64,000 nucleotides of DNA from Lichenostomus cassidix. Taxonomy: Eukaryota > Chordata > Aves > Passeriformes > Meliphagidae. Below are positions 47,161-57,830 of this stretch, piece after piece; position 1 is the first letter of the stretch, and each line of letters begins with the position of its first letter. The DNA lies in NCBI GenBank assembly GCA_008360975.2, contig CM039187.1:17625094-17689093 (forward strand), given 5' to 3'. Under the pieces are notes generated by a model. That model ran no database searches. It saw only the letters and a program-made list of their open reading frames with translations, and was not told the DNA's origin. Both the position numbers and the translations under genes were made by a program.

Positions 47161-49687
47161 TGTGTGAAACTTCCCCCTTCTTCACAGTGTAAACTTAACT
47201 ATTCCAGAAAAATCTTCAGCTGCTTCACTGTTGAGAGTCTGCATGATCAATGATACACTGCATTCATAGAATATCCCTCACTGACTTTAACTGAAACATA
47301 ACTCTGCCCTTAATGGTCAGATGACAGACCATCATACTCTGAAACATACGAAAAATGACAGAGATGGACACTCCAGAATGTCTGCCCATTTCTTTAGTGG
47401 CCTTTGGAAGTTCAAAGGAACAGCAGTCATAGCACCTAATGCAGCACCTTTCCACAAATAATATGCACTATCTGTTTAAATCCATATTCTTAATTTCTTC
47501 AGCATGTATCCTACACACTAGTAAAAAAGTCCCTAACTATAATTAGTTTTAGTACTAGAATCAAAATAATTCAGCTTTGGTAAAACAAGCCATTAGATCT
47601 GACCATCTTACTCTGAAAATGGGAATTGAAAAGTAATAATACTCTGCTATACAACATTTGGACACTTTCTTTTGCTAGTGCAGTATCTCATTTCCCTCTC
47701 CCTTTTTGTCTTTTTGAATACTGGCAATTCTTTTTCTTGTGGTTACTTTAATTTCTGCTTTGAATGCTTCCCTCCAAGCTAAAGTGGCTGGCTTTTGATT
47801 TTGCTTTGTTTTCTTCTTTTTTAAGTGCTGGATTGGAAACTTCCAGATGTCAATATCTAATAAAATTTTGTCTTGGAACAGCCCTTCCAAACATTCACTT
47901 CAAAACCTCAGCATTCTTCCAACACTGAATTACACTGCAGTCCCCTGGCTGGTGAGTGTACCACCACAGCAGGACAGCCATGCACAGGCTGACAGTCTGC
48001 CTGCTGCCATTGCTGCCACTTGTCTTTAGAAACAGCACTTGGCCTCAGTTAGGGGATCACTGGCCCATGTGGCCCTACAGTGCACATTCAGCTTTGGCCT
48101 ATGACAAATGCTTCAGAAGAAGGAAGGGAAGTCTTTGCCACAGCCAATTGTACAAGACTGTGTAGAAGTGGGAATGAGGAACATGGCATCAAACTCCCTC
48201 TTTCTCTGAGGATCAGCATGCACCTCTGAGCAGGAGAAAAGATATTCCTTGAAGCACTTTTGACTTGCCCTAGCTAGTATCTAGAAATGTTACTGTCCAA
48301 ATGAATTGTGAACCTTTCTACCAAGTCTTGCTCAGGTCCAAAGAGCAATTACTCTGCCAAATGCTGTTCAACTTGAGCTGCAGTTATGTGTCCTGATGAG
48401 CAGTGATGGGCTCTGTATTTGTGCCTAAGAGCAGGAATGAGAGGAGACAGTTTCTAGTTCTGCTTCTGATGTCCTGCTTTTCTCAGCTCTGTTCCCTGCC
48501 ACCTACGGTCTTTTTAGACAAACAACAATTATTCATTGGCATAGAAGCTAAGTTTAGCGTGAATGGAAATTAAAGCTCTTTACAAGACTGTTTACAATGA
48601 GGTATAACATTTTTAAAATAAAGTTGTCAGTAAACATCAAAGAGATCATCATCACTGATCTAAGGTGACAGCACTAGACTAAAAATTTCAGACTAAGGCA
48701 ACAAACAAACTTTTGATCCAATTGCTAAGGAAAAAAAGTTGTCATGCTGACAGCTGTGAAGAAAATGAATTATTTTTATTCTTGAAGTGACTACAAGCTT
48801 TTTGGCTATTCTGAAAGATAGGATTAGGGCTGAGGGTAAGTTAGGGTTAAGAACAACAAAGGCTTAAGAACCAGGCACTGGACTTGAAATGTTAAGATAA
48901 GAAGAATACTACTGCTGCCAGGGGGAATGTTTTTTAATACTTTAGGTAGGAGATTTCAGTCATTTGATAGTCTAGTTCAGATTAAGAATGAGGGCTTGGA
49001 TCAGCAATGATAGATGTGAATTAGTGGATGGATTTCTCAATGTCTAGATAGCTAGGAATAGAGCTCTAATGATCAGGGGCTCCTAGTCTGTAATTACTTA
49101 TGTTGCACTTGGGGCTATTGGTTTGTGATAACTAGGAATGGAGAGATTTCTTTACCACTGAGTCCCACATAGAAGAGGATGAATGTTGGCACAGATGAAA
49201 GACTCAAAATTAAGAAGCAGGAGCAAAACATGGAGTTTCTGGCATCTGATCTTTTCTTCCTGACTATCAGACCACCAAGCACAATTCTTTGTTAGAGAAA
49301 TACACTGGTAGAAGTGAAGTTGGCTGAAGAGGCAGTGTGTGCACATGTTGGGAGAAAGTTTTCTCACTGCCTTGCTGTACATCTTCTATTGGTAAGCAAT
49401 GCTGTCGAGTCCATACAAAATCCACTTAAAAGCAAACACACTAGACAGAAACATGAGCTTCTCTTTATACACAGTTCAAATTAATGAGGTACTCCCACAG
49501 TATCACATATTCCACAGATTCCACACCTGAAGACCTTGGTCTGTTTTTAAATATGCTACAAGCCTGATGACCACAAAGAAGGTTCACATCAGTGAAAGAA
49601 AAACCAGTCCATCAGGTCATCTGGTGAAAATCAGTGTAACACTGACCTCAGCAAAGTTCAGACAATGTCCAAATATCAGGGATATAT

Positions 49688-49720
49688 TCCACTGATAAGG
49701 TCACTAATAAGGTCAGTGGA
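49688..49720. repeat. 8-bp inverted repeat with internal direct repeat
   Basis: TCCACTGA and TCAGTGGA (49688-49695, 49713-49720) flank two copies of the word TAAGGTCA. Minor structure. Confidence 0.65.
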
Positions 49721-50805
49721 TTCTATCTACCACCTCTAGTTAAAAATCACACCAGAACGAAATCAGACCATGCTACAAATCCTCTTAACTGAGAGTAAAT
49801 ACATTACATATTCTGAAAGAGTGGTGGAGGGGCTCCATAGCATGGGAGAGAACATGCTATCAAAAATTAGTTTGCAAATTTAAGAGCATGCTGGAGAGTT
49901 TGGAATATTGCTTTCAACAGAAGTCTGAGCATAGCAAAGATGATGGCAAAAGTAAAATAATTTTTTTAAAAGGTAATATTTTATAATACTAGAATTTATT
50001 CCAAATTAAAACATACAGTAAAAGGAATTCTGATAAAAGTACTTAAATAATAAAGATGGAACTGACCAGTGGGAAAATGACTGCCAGCAGTTATCCTGAG
50101 ACACAACATAAATTATTTTGAAACATGACTACAAATAAAATAAGAAACTGGCTTTCAGTTTCAGGCAGAAGTCACAAATTTGTAAGGAATCAATTACAGT
50201 GAGGAGAAAAAAAATTACTGCAATGAACTCTGTAAGGGCTACTCCCATGCACTGGATGACATGGAACATTTAGTCAGAAAGCTACATAAACATTCTGTGA
50301 TTGCTTATGTAATACAAGAAATATATTCATCCAAAAACAAAAGCAAAAACAAAATCAGACCCAGAAACAAACAATGAAAAAACTGAAAAACATAAATAGG
50401 AACTGAACTTGATGATGTGAAAAAGACAGATGGAATATTGCTTAATTAATGTAAATTTTATAGTTTTTATTTGAATTTGCTTCAGCTTCCTGCTTTGTCA
50501 TTTTCAAGAGTCATTCTTGGGTTTTCTTGCTGTAATAATGCAGGTAATATCTAGTACATGTGATAGTTAGCCAGAGCTGGGGAACAGATGCACCAAACCC
50601 ACCAGAACAGTCCAAAATAAATGGTTAGCAGTAAATAACACCATTGTAATATTTTCTCAGGAATCAACTATTTCCAGCTTGTGCCTTTCTCAAATATACA
50701 GCTAATGACAAGGTCACTCTGCATCAGTATCAAGAAACCCTGCAAAAGTTGGAATTTCTCAAAGGAATAAAACTGTTCTTTGGGTTCTCCATTATGCACA
50801 CCTGT

Positions 50806-50833
50806 GGCAGCGTAACTTTGGCAGTGTAACTTT
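50806..50833 (+). repeat. 14-bp tandem duplication
   Basis: GGCAGCGTAACTTT followed immediately by GGCAGTGTAACTTT, differing at one base (C/T at the CpG). The C-to-T difference is what CpG decay after duplication would give. Confidence 0.85.
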
Positions 50834-51769
50834 GCCTACACTAAAAACATGAGTCTATCTTTATTTCTATGGCTTCAGAACCTTTGTTCAGAAAGTTCTG
50901 TTAGTCAGAGCACATAACAGATATCAAGAAGTTTCTGCTCCCATGGTGTTATTATCTAAAGACATGGCAAACAAAAGAAATACCATCAAAGACAAATATG
51001 CTCAAATGAAAATTGAAGGGAAGTAACTTGATTACAATGTGCTCTAACTGTACCACATGCCCAGGAATACAAATGGAATCAGCAGCCAGGCCCCACCAAC
51101 TCCAGAGCAAGATTTAAACAAGGCCAAAGTGCTTTTTCAGAATGGTGATGCAGATCTGGGAGGTCTTCTACGTAAGGTCCTACTGACCATCAGCGTCCTA
51201 ATTTTAGCTGTTTAAAATCTACATTTTCACCAAAAAGCCTTTTTTTTTTTAATAAAGTCTTGTGCTGTATACACCTACTGCATAGAAATCCAAAGGGACT
51301 GAGCTCACAGTCATCAAGTTTCATTACAGTGCTGCATCATTTTGAAGAGTACACGTATGGTGGCGTGGTTCCGGGATTTTTATTTTCTTCTGAAAAATTC
51401 TGAAATACCAGCTATTCCACAGTATCTCACTCAGATAAGCTCTTATTCCTCTTCCCTTATATCAGAAATTGACTGGGTTTTTGCCTAAGAAGAATGGATC
51501 TGAAAATACAACTGATTCTAGATTCTCTATAGTTTAGTAGTTAGGGGTGATTGCCATTATTTTCTTCTCAAATATGATGTCCCATCAAGTTTTACAGAGT
51601 CATCATCCATGACATGTCATTTCCTTAGGTCCCCATCCTTGAGAGTGAGACTACTGGGAAGTAATTTTTGTCTGCAAAGTTAATGCACATGCCATTTTTT
51701 CATTGCCTGTTTACTGAAAAGTATGTATTATGTCCCTGGGTGTATTTTTTATTGCGGTCTATTATTCAG

Positions 51770-52114
51770 TTTTTGCATAATTTAAAAGATTTGATGGAAG
51801 GAAGAGATCATTGCCATGCAAATGACTGTGAGATGAAAACCTCATCATTGTGCTATGCCAACACTACCAAGCCTTCAAAAGTAGTCATTCCCATTGCAAC
51901 CGAAGGAAGTTATGTGGTGAAAAGCCCTCTGCAACCCATTGAAATTGCGTCCCTTAATGTTTTACAAATGCCTGCAGCCGCAATGACTCTTTCTCAGTAC
52001 TGTTCATATCCTTATGCAGCAGGCAGCTCCTTCTTTTGCAACTCAAATCAGCGATTACAGCAGCAAAGGACATTTGCTTCTCTGCAGACATTCACAGCAG
52101 CTAACACTGGTTAG
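51770..52114 (+). CDS. uncharacterised open frame, possible terminal exon
   Basis: This is the 3' 114 codons of the longest open frame in the window, 148 codons, which begins at a non-ATG codon (51668). I give the part after a possible 3' splice site (CTATTATTCAG at 51759-51769) because the upstream residues are Phe/Leu-rich and look random. From the Met at 51794 the codons look more protein-like: Ala, Gln, Ser, Thr, Tyr and Pro are common, with a Met-Pro-Ala-Ala-Ala motif, a Tyr-Pro-Tyr-Ala-Ala motif and a Gln-rich Leu-Gln-Gln-Gln-Arg stretch near the end. There is no signal peptide, membrane segment or recognised domain. The composition is like a low-complexity C-terminal tail of a transcription or RNA-binding protein. 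About one frame of this length is expected by chance in a window this size, there is no nearby AATAAA, and a MIR relic begins some 30 bp after the stop. Confidence 0.22.
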   Translation, partial: FLHNLKDLMEGRDHCHANDCEMKTSSLCYANTTKPSKVVIPIATEGSYVVKSPLQPIEIASLNVLQMPAAAMTLSQYCSYPYAAGSSFFCNSNQRLQQQRTFASLQTFTAANTG

Positions 52115-52144
52115 CACTTCACAGGCTTCTCACTAGTAAAATTT

Positions 52145-52285
52145 AAAGTGGTTTGCAAATATCTTCAGTTCTAGCAGCAGAGAAGTGAAATTACTTGTCC
52201 GTGGTTATCTTATGAACTAAGAACAGAAGTCAGTCTCTCGCTGTACAGGGACCTTACCCAGCCATTAGAATATACTATCTTTGAA
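52145..52285 (+). repeat. MIR SINE relic
   Basis: AAAGTGGTTTGCAAATATC corresponds to the AGCACTTTGCAAATAT part of MIR. GAAATTACTTGTCC then GTGGTTATC corresponds to the AACTTGCCCAAGGTCAC core, and CATTAGAATATACTATC to the terminal CACTAGACCATACTGCC. The order is correct and the span is close to full for the 3' two thirds, in sense orientation. Family assignment is from memory. Confidence 0.52.
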
Positions 52286-54480
52286 TCACTGCATTAGTAA
52301 ACGTTCCTTTTGCCATTCCTTGCAAATCCAAATTAATAGCTGAACACTGACAAAGCAGTAGACTTTCCTAGTGCATTCCACTGTGGCTCTGACAAAGTTT
52401 CCAAATATTTGATTTTAATCTATCACCTTCATGAATTTACCGAAGTCTTTTGCTTCATGTTTGTAGGCAGCTAGAGCGTCTACAGGTTTAGACAGGAGTA
52501 AAAGTTAAGATGGATGCTTTGGACATCCTTACCATATTTTTAGAACACATGAAACTGATTAACACATGTACATTAAAAAAACTATCTCTGTGCTAGTAAA
52601 CTGTTTATTGCTTAGGCTCAAGCATAGACTGGTATACAACCATTCCTACTGTTGAATTATTAGTATATTCCCTGGCATAATTTTGGTTCATGTCAACTGA
52701 CACTTTCTCAAGCAATGCCTGGGCGTGGCATGAAAATTCATCAAGTTAGGTACTGTTTCCAGCTGACACCTTAAAGCACAACGCTTTGCTTTGTGTGGAA
52801 GAGAGTAAAGCAGTGTGGGCATGATCTGTTCCATGCCCTTTGATACAGAGCCCAGAAAACGGGCCTTTGCCTTTTTGTTTACATTAAAAAGTCTGAGAGA
52901 CCAGTATTAGAATAGTCAGAAGGGGAGACAGGTTTCAGCAGAGCATGATTCAAGTGCTCCCCATACCATAATGTGAGCTTATCTGTATGGCTCTCTGTCG
53001 AGGCTTATTCCTCTTCCTAGCTGCTCACTGACAGAACATGTGTGGTTGCAGCTGGAGGTGTGCACATCAAGTTTTGTTTCCCCCATTATTTTCAAAGAGT
53101 TAATGATGTCATTTTCATAGGTAGTAATGATTAGTTTGAGCTTTCATTGACTTCAGTGGGACTGAAGGTGTTCTGCATATCTGTAAAGATGTGCTTTAGT
53201 AAATAGCTGGCTTGAGTTTCAGTGGCTGCAAAACCCAGTGCAATGCACAGATGCTCCAGATGAATTTTAAAGTAGCTGCAATCCTGTGCAGGATGCTACC
53301 TTGTACTAAGCCATATATACTAAGCAACTAAACTAGGTTTTATCCCTGCTCACATTTTGACAGACACTGTTTTAGTAAAAGCCACAAAACCATTATCCGT
53401 TTACCCAAGAATGGAGTCTGAGGCTAGTGGGTTACAAAGGCTCCCAACACAATATTCTCCTTACTCAGAATGTCAATGTTCTTAGGAAGCAGTGCAAGAT
53501 TGCTAGTCATTTGATAAACACCACGTGAAAACAAAACAGATGATATTAGTTATTATCTTAGAAATATTCTATTGAATTATTAAGAACAAACAGTTTGTCA
53601 TGGTAAACCTCTTCAATGAAAGGTTTATGGACTGGTCATATTTAAATGGTAATTCATTTACATTGTAATTCAGGTTTATTCAAGTTACATACAGGATGAT
53701 TAGAGTTATTAGATACAGATGTTATGTTTATTGGCCAGATGCAGGGAAATAGATTATATTCTATCCTGAGTACTTACCACATCAGATCAGTTCTATTTTC
53801 GCTGTACCCCAGTGTGGCTAAATGCATAGCATACCTGTGAGTAATGCTGTTTTCTGTCTACTTTATTAAGGTGCATGTGTTAAGTTGGACATATTTACAT
53901 CACTTATCTTCCACATACTAGGATACAGCCTATTTTTTCCATGAACAGCAAGAATGCGTTGTTGGCATGAATGGCCCCAAGTCTCCATACCAGCTGACAG
54001 CCTACTGACTGACACATGTTGGCTCCTAACAGCCACTTCATTCGGGTGTTTTGTTAAGTCTTTTCAGGCAATTGTCTTGAATCAGCTTGACTGCAAAAAG
54101 TAATTACTGGCAGCACCTATGCTTCCCTTGGAAAACTGTTTTGTTAAAGAAGCATCTCTGCTAGGCATTAATGCTGGTTTTCTTTCTCTACATAAAAATT
54201 TGTTCACTAAGGTCCCATTTTCCAATCAGGTTGTTGACTATTGGCTGCAGATTAGGGAGCCAATGTCACTTGTTTACATCATGAATAATAAATTCTCTCC
54301 TTTTTTCATTCTGTACCCAGTTTCACATCAAGAGAAGTGTAGTTTTTCATCTCTTGACTGTAACAGCTGATAAAGAGGAAATCATAGTGGTTTTGTTAGA
54401 TAGTGCTTATTTCAGAATTTGGAAGATGTACTAATCCTTTCTACCTAACATAAAAACATTTATTACTGTGTCTACACCTT
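52286..54480. other. noncoding stretch, no gene seen
   Basis: 52715-52900 contains several recognisable factor-like words (GGGCGTGGC of KLF/SP type, CCTTTGATA, TGTTTAC) and little simple sequence, so it may be a regulatory element. Nothing shows a gene. Confidence 0.5.
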
Positions 54481-54616
54481 CTTTTTTCTTTTTTTTTAAT
54501 TGCATGGAGAGTCTCCTAGTAGAAATAAATATTGAAGTTTTTTTGTTTTTTTTTTTAAAGTTGAGCTTTTTATTCAATATAGTGTAATCCCCAAAGCAGC
54601 TGCTTGCGGGGGGGGG
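54481..54616 (+). repeat. T-rich tracts ending in G9
   Basis: Two T-rich tracts (about 54481-54499 and 54538-54558) and, 50 bp further on, nine consecutive G residues (54608-54616) followed by AAATAAA. Likely unstable and error-prone in sequencing. Confidence 0.8.
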
Positions 54617-56090
54617 AAATAAAAATTGCACTTTTGTGGAAAGAAAATTTCCAAATAGAAGTAATTAGGCCAAAATACCAGTTATTTGTTTTGGACATGT
54701 AGAGTGGTGCAAATGCTTCAGCGTAATTGTCTCATTTTAGACATCTTCTCATTTGCCCATTTTCTTCTCTAGATCAAGTCCCTAACTAAGTATACCCCAC
54801 CACAACTACTTTCTTACATCCTGAGGGGCTACCTTGGTGTACCCTGGAAGCTCTAACAGAACCTCTGAGAAGCACTCCACAGGGCAGGGCTCAGGCAGGA
54901 GGGCAGCCCTTATTTACCTCTTTGGCAGAAAGTGGATGCATACCTCACACAGCCTCCCTGGTATGCCGGCAGCCAAAGAGAGACTAGCATTTGGAGTCAG
55001 GGCATTTGGTGGATTTAACAATTCCAAGAATTATGCAAGACAACCTGCTGCTTACAAAGGATTTGAACTAACTGCAATTCTTTGTCATATTAGCATATTA
55101 GCTGGAACTACAGAGTTTATACTGCAAGACTGGGCAATCTACACAGCAAATTAAATGTCAGAAAGATGCAGAGGCATTCCTCCACAAATGCTTTCCTCAG
55201 AGTTTGTGAGTTTGGATATGCTTTCAGGGAACTACTTGGAAGCATATTCCATAAGAGATATCTCCATTCTCTCAGGAACAGCTCTGGTAATTTTATACAG
55301 ATAAAACACATTTCTTATACAAATATAATTAAGTTGGAAAATTTCCTAAGTTCCTTTCTAACTCACAAAGTTTCATTTATCCAATCATATAAATCATGTT
55401 ACTGTTACATTCAAAGAAAAGTAGTGTATTTGATAATGATGTATAAACATTGAAAGAATCACTCCCTACTTGTTTACTTTTGAATATCTTGATTAAACAC
55501 TACATTTTTCAGAAGAGACTACCTATTCTGTACATCTGTACAGCACCAATACCGCAAAAAATTTACCCTAGGTTTTTAGAAGCACACAGGATCACTTGTT
55601 TAACTCATCTGACCCTCTGCATAATACAGTCCATAGATTTGTACCACTGATTGCTACTTGATGACTGTCATTTCTGGATGAACTAAACTGTACCTTTCAA
55701 AATGCCATCTAGTAGTCACTTACGTTTTTCCCCATAGAAGGCTAAAAATCTTTCAAAACATAAATTAAGTATTTATATTTATGTGTGCCTTAGTTCTGTG
55801 CACACAGTTTTGGATTCCATAGTCTACTAACTAAAGAAGTCTGTTACTATCATAAAAATCCTCCTGCTCATGAGCAGAGCATCTGATTCTACTCTTTGCT
55901 AGGTAACTATTTTGGATATTTTAGCTTCTGGCTATAAAAAAATAAGAGTAAAAGAAAAATAGAATCATAGAGTAGAGACAATGTGTCTGTCTAAAATATG
56001 AAACTAAGTGGGAAAAAACTGCAGGCTATTTTTTGTTTTTCCCAAGGATTGAGGAAAAGATCAGTATAACAGTTATTTGCCTACCTAGCC
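54617..56090. other. noncoding stretch, no gene seen
   Basis: A frame of 106 codons (54834-55154) has no recognised domain. A short AGAATCATAG word at about 55962 recalls the CR1 terminal repeat, but nothing CR1-like follows. Confidence 0.55.
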
Positions 56091-56128
<38 letters not shown>

Positions 56129-56141
56129 TATATACACACAC

Positions 56142-56175
<34 letters not shown>
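56091..56175 (+). repeat. compound (TA)n(CA)n microsatellite
   Basis: (TA)8, then (CA) about 12, then mixed TATACACACACATATATA and CATACATATATA blocks. Self-complementary TA parts and Z-prone CA parts make it structurally unstable. The open frames across it (Tyr/Ile/His/Thr and Cys/Val/Tyr runs) are products of the repeat. Confidence 0.95.
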
Positions 56176-56357
56176 TACATGTTCTCCTGGCAAAGTATTC
56201 TCCAGGGAGTGTGGAGCCACATAGAGACGACAGGAAGGCTTAAGTAAATAAAATAAACAGAAAAAAGGCTAACAACAACCTTTGCATTAGATACTACAGA
56301 AATAAATAAATAACTAAAAACACAGCAGAGACCTTGGAAGCTTATTTCTCAAACAAG

Positions 56358-56468
56358 ACAAGAAAATTAATTTACTCAAGGTTACCTAGTGTGTCTTCAG
56401 CAGAACCAGGTAAGAACCCCTCCCCGGAGCCTTTCTTTGGCACCCAGACATTTTATCACACTGCTCTT
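56358..56468 (+). repeat. MIR SINE, 3' part
   Basis: GAAAATTAATTTACTCAAGG followed by TTACCTAGTGTGTC, CAGCAGAACCAGGTAAGAAC, CCCTCCCCGGAGCC and TTTTATCACACTGCTC follows the MIR core and tail block by block (ACTTGCCCAAGGTCACACAG, GCAGAGCCAGGATTAGAACC, ..., CACACTGCC). This is the clearest MIR copy in the window, in sense orientation. Confidence 0.63.
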
Positions 56469-56828
56469 CATTGGCAAGTCATAAGGTGGAAAGTTTTTCA
56501 GAGATGAACAAGGATATCAGAACATGACCCATACTCAGGTATGCATGGCAATGCCTTCTATTGTTCAAAGAAATCATAATGTGCTTTTATGGCTCACTAT
56601 TACTATTAAATCAGGATACTCAGAAAATGAAAAGACGATTTCTGTCTCACATCCATTAAAATATATTATAAATTCTGAATTGTGATTCTAACTGCAGACT
56701 GATTTTTAACAATGCGTTTCATAATTAGATCTAAAATCCACCTAGCATGTTTCCTGAAGCACGACCATTATAGCAAGCATGCCAATATAGTAAACCTCTC
56801 AAAACCACCTATGACTCAGGTAAACATA

Positions 56829-56960
56829 TCCGTCATTATCCTTAGAAAAGAATGGCCTTGATATATAGGATGGAGGAAACCAAAGCATAGAAGGTGACAT
56901 GCAGGTAAGCCAGGAATGTGCTCCTTTGCACCAGAAGAGTGTATGTAGCATTTTCAAATC
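56829..56960 (+). repeat. MIR SINE relic
   Basis: CCGTCATTATCCTT, then ATATAGGATGGAGGAAACCA, then AAGCATAGAAGGTGACATGC match the MIR run TATTATCCCCATTTTACAGA, TGAGGAAACTGAGGCACAGA and GAGGTGACTTGCC. Sense orientation. The right part is more diverged. It lies about 360 bp from the previous MIR, so these are two separate insertions. Confidence 0.48.
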
Positions 56961-57754
56961 ACTTTTTAAAACTCTCTTCTAGCATGAGACATGCCTATGA
57001 CTGCTAAATGACAATATGGGCCACAGGATGGTTGGAAATTGTCCAGATATGCTGCTAGTCTTAACCCTTAATTCCTCGGTCCTCATCCCTATTATGGCAG
57101 CACTTTAATAGTGAGCTGCTCCACTAGGCAAGATCTTTAAATGATCACACAAAACCTATCTCATAAAGGCTCAGTTTTTCTCAAACGCCTTCATGCTCTC
57201 ATGCTACTAACACTAAGCAAAAGAAATATTCTGAGAATCTGCATTTCTAACCATTAGGCATCACCATATTTCAAGTGGTTTGTAACCAGTTTGTGTCTAC
57301 AACTCTATTCAGCCCAGTAATTTATGTAAGTGCATTTAAAAGATATAAAAAGAAAAAAAACCTCAACAAAATCCATTTCACAAGAGAAAGTCTGAATCTC
57401 TAGCTAGTAATAATTTGTTAGGCTTTGTTACTTTGACTAGTGGCAGTTGGATTCCTTTGCTCACAAAAGTCTTTTTATTATTTGCCCTCAGAGGCATTCA
57501 TTTCAGAGAAAGAGAAAAATAATAAATTTCACTTCAGTTTCAAGCTCTCTGTGACAAATACACTGTGACATTTGATTTTCCTTGTCTTTTTGATGTCACT
57601 TCTAAATAAATACTGGTGGCCTGTCATTGCATGGCTATAGCCAGAAATGTTTTCATCCAAAAATTCAGATTTTTAAACAAAATGTGATGGGCAATAGAAA
57701 AGACATGTTTTCCCAGTGGCTTTCAGTTTTTCACAAATGCTTACATCTTTTGAT

Positions 57755-57830
57755 TTTACAATTTTTAGAGATGAGACAAGTGGAACTAAGGACAGAAAAG
57801 GGTCATGATTTTATTTGCTATTAAGGAAAT
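57755..57830 (+). repeat. possible MIR SINE relic
   Basis: ATTTTTAGAGATGAGACAAG, then TGGAACTAAGGACAGAAAAG, then GGTCATGATTTTATTTGC resemble the same MIR core segment (TTTACAGATGAGGAAACTGA, GGCACAGAGAGG, TTGCC). Short and diverged. Confidence 0.35.

Larger units (their letters stand above)
44309..51667. other. noncoding stretch with several small duplications
   Basis: No gene recognised in about 7.3 kb. Small structures are listed separately (45490-45534, 47125-47160, 49688-49720, 50806-50833). A T11 run followed by AATAAAG lies at about 51240-51257. 48826-48850 contains three TTAGGG-like words, too few for a telomeric array. Confidence 0.55.

Noticed and set aside
48826..48850. TTAGGG-like words suggesting an interstitial telomere
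   Set aside because: Only about three imperfect units; chance in AT-rich DNA with G-runs.
55958..55990. AGAATCATAGAGTAGAGAC as a CR1 terminus
   Set aside because: Only one 8-mer matches and the following sequence is unlike any CR1 tail.
56026..56224. Overlapping Tyr/Ile/Thr and Cys/Val-rich frames
   Set aside because: Both are translations of the compound TA/CA microsatellite on opposite strands.
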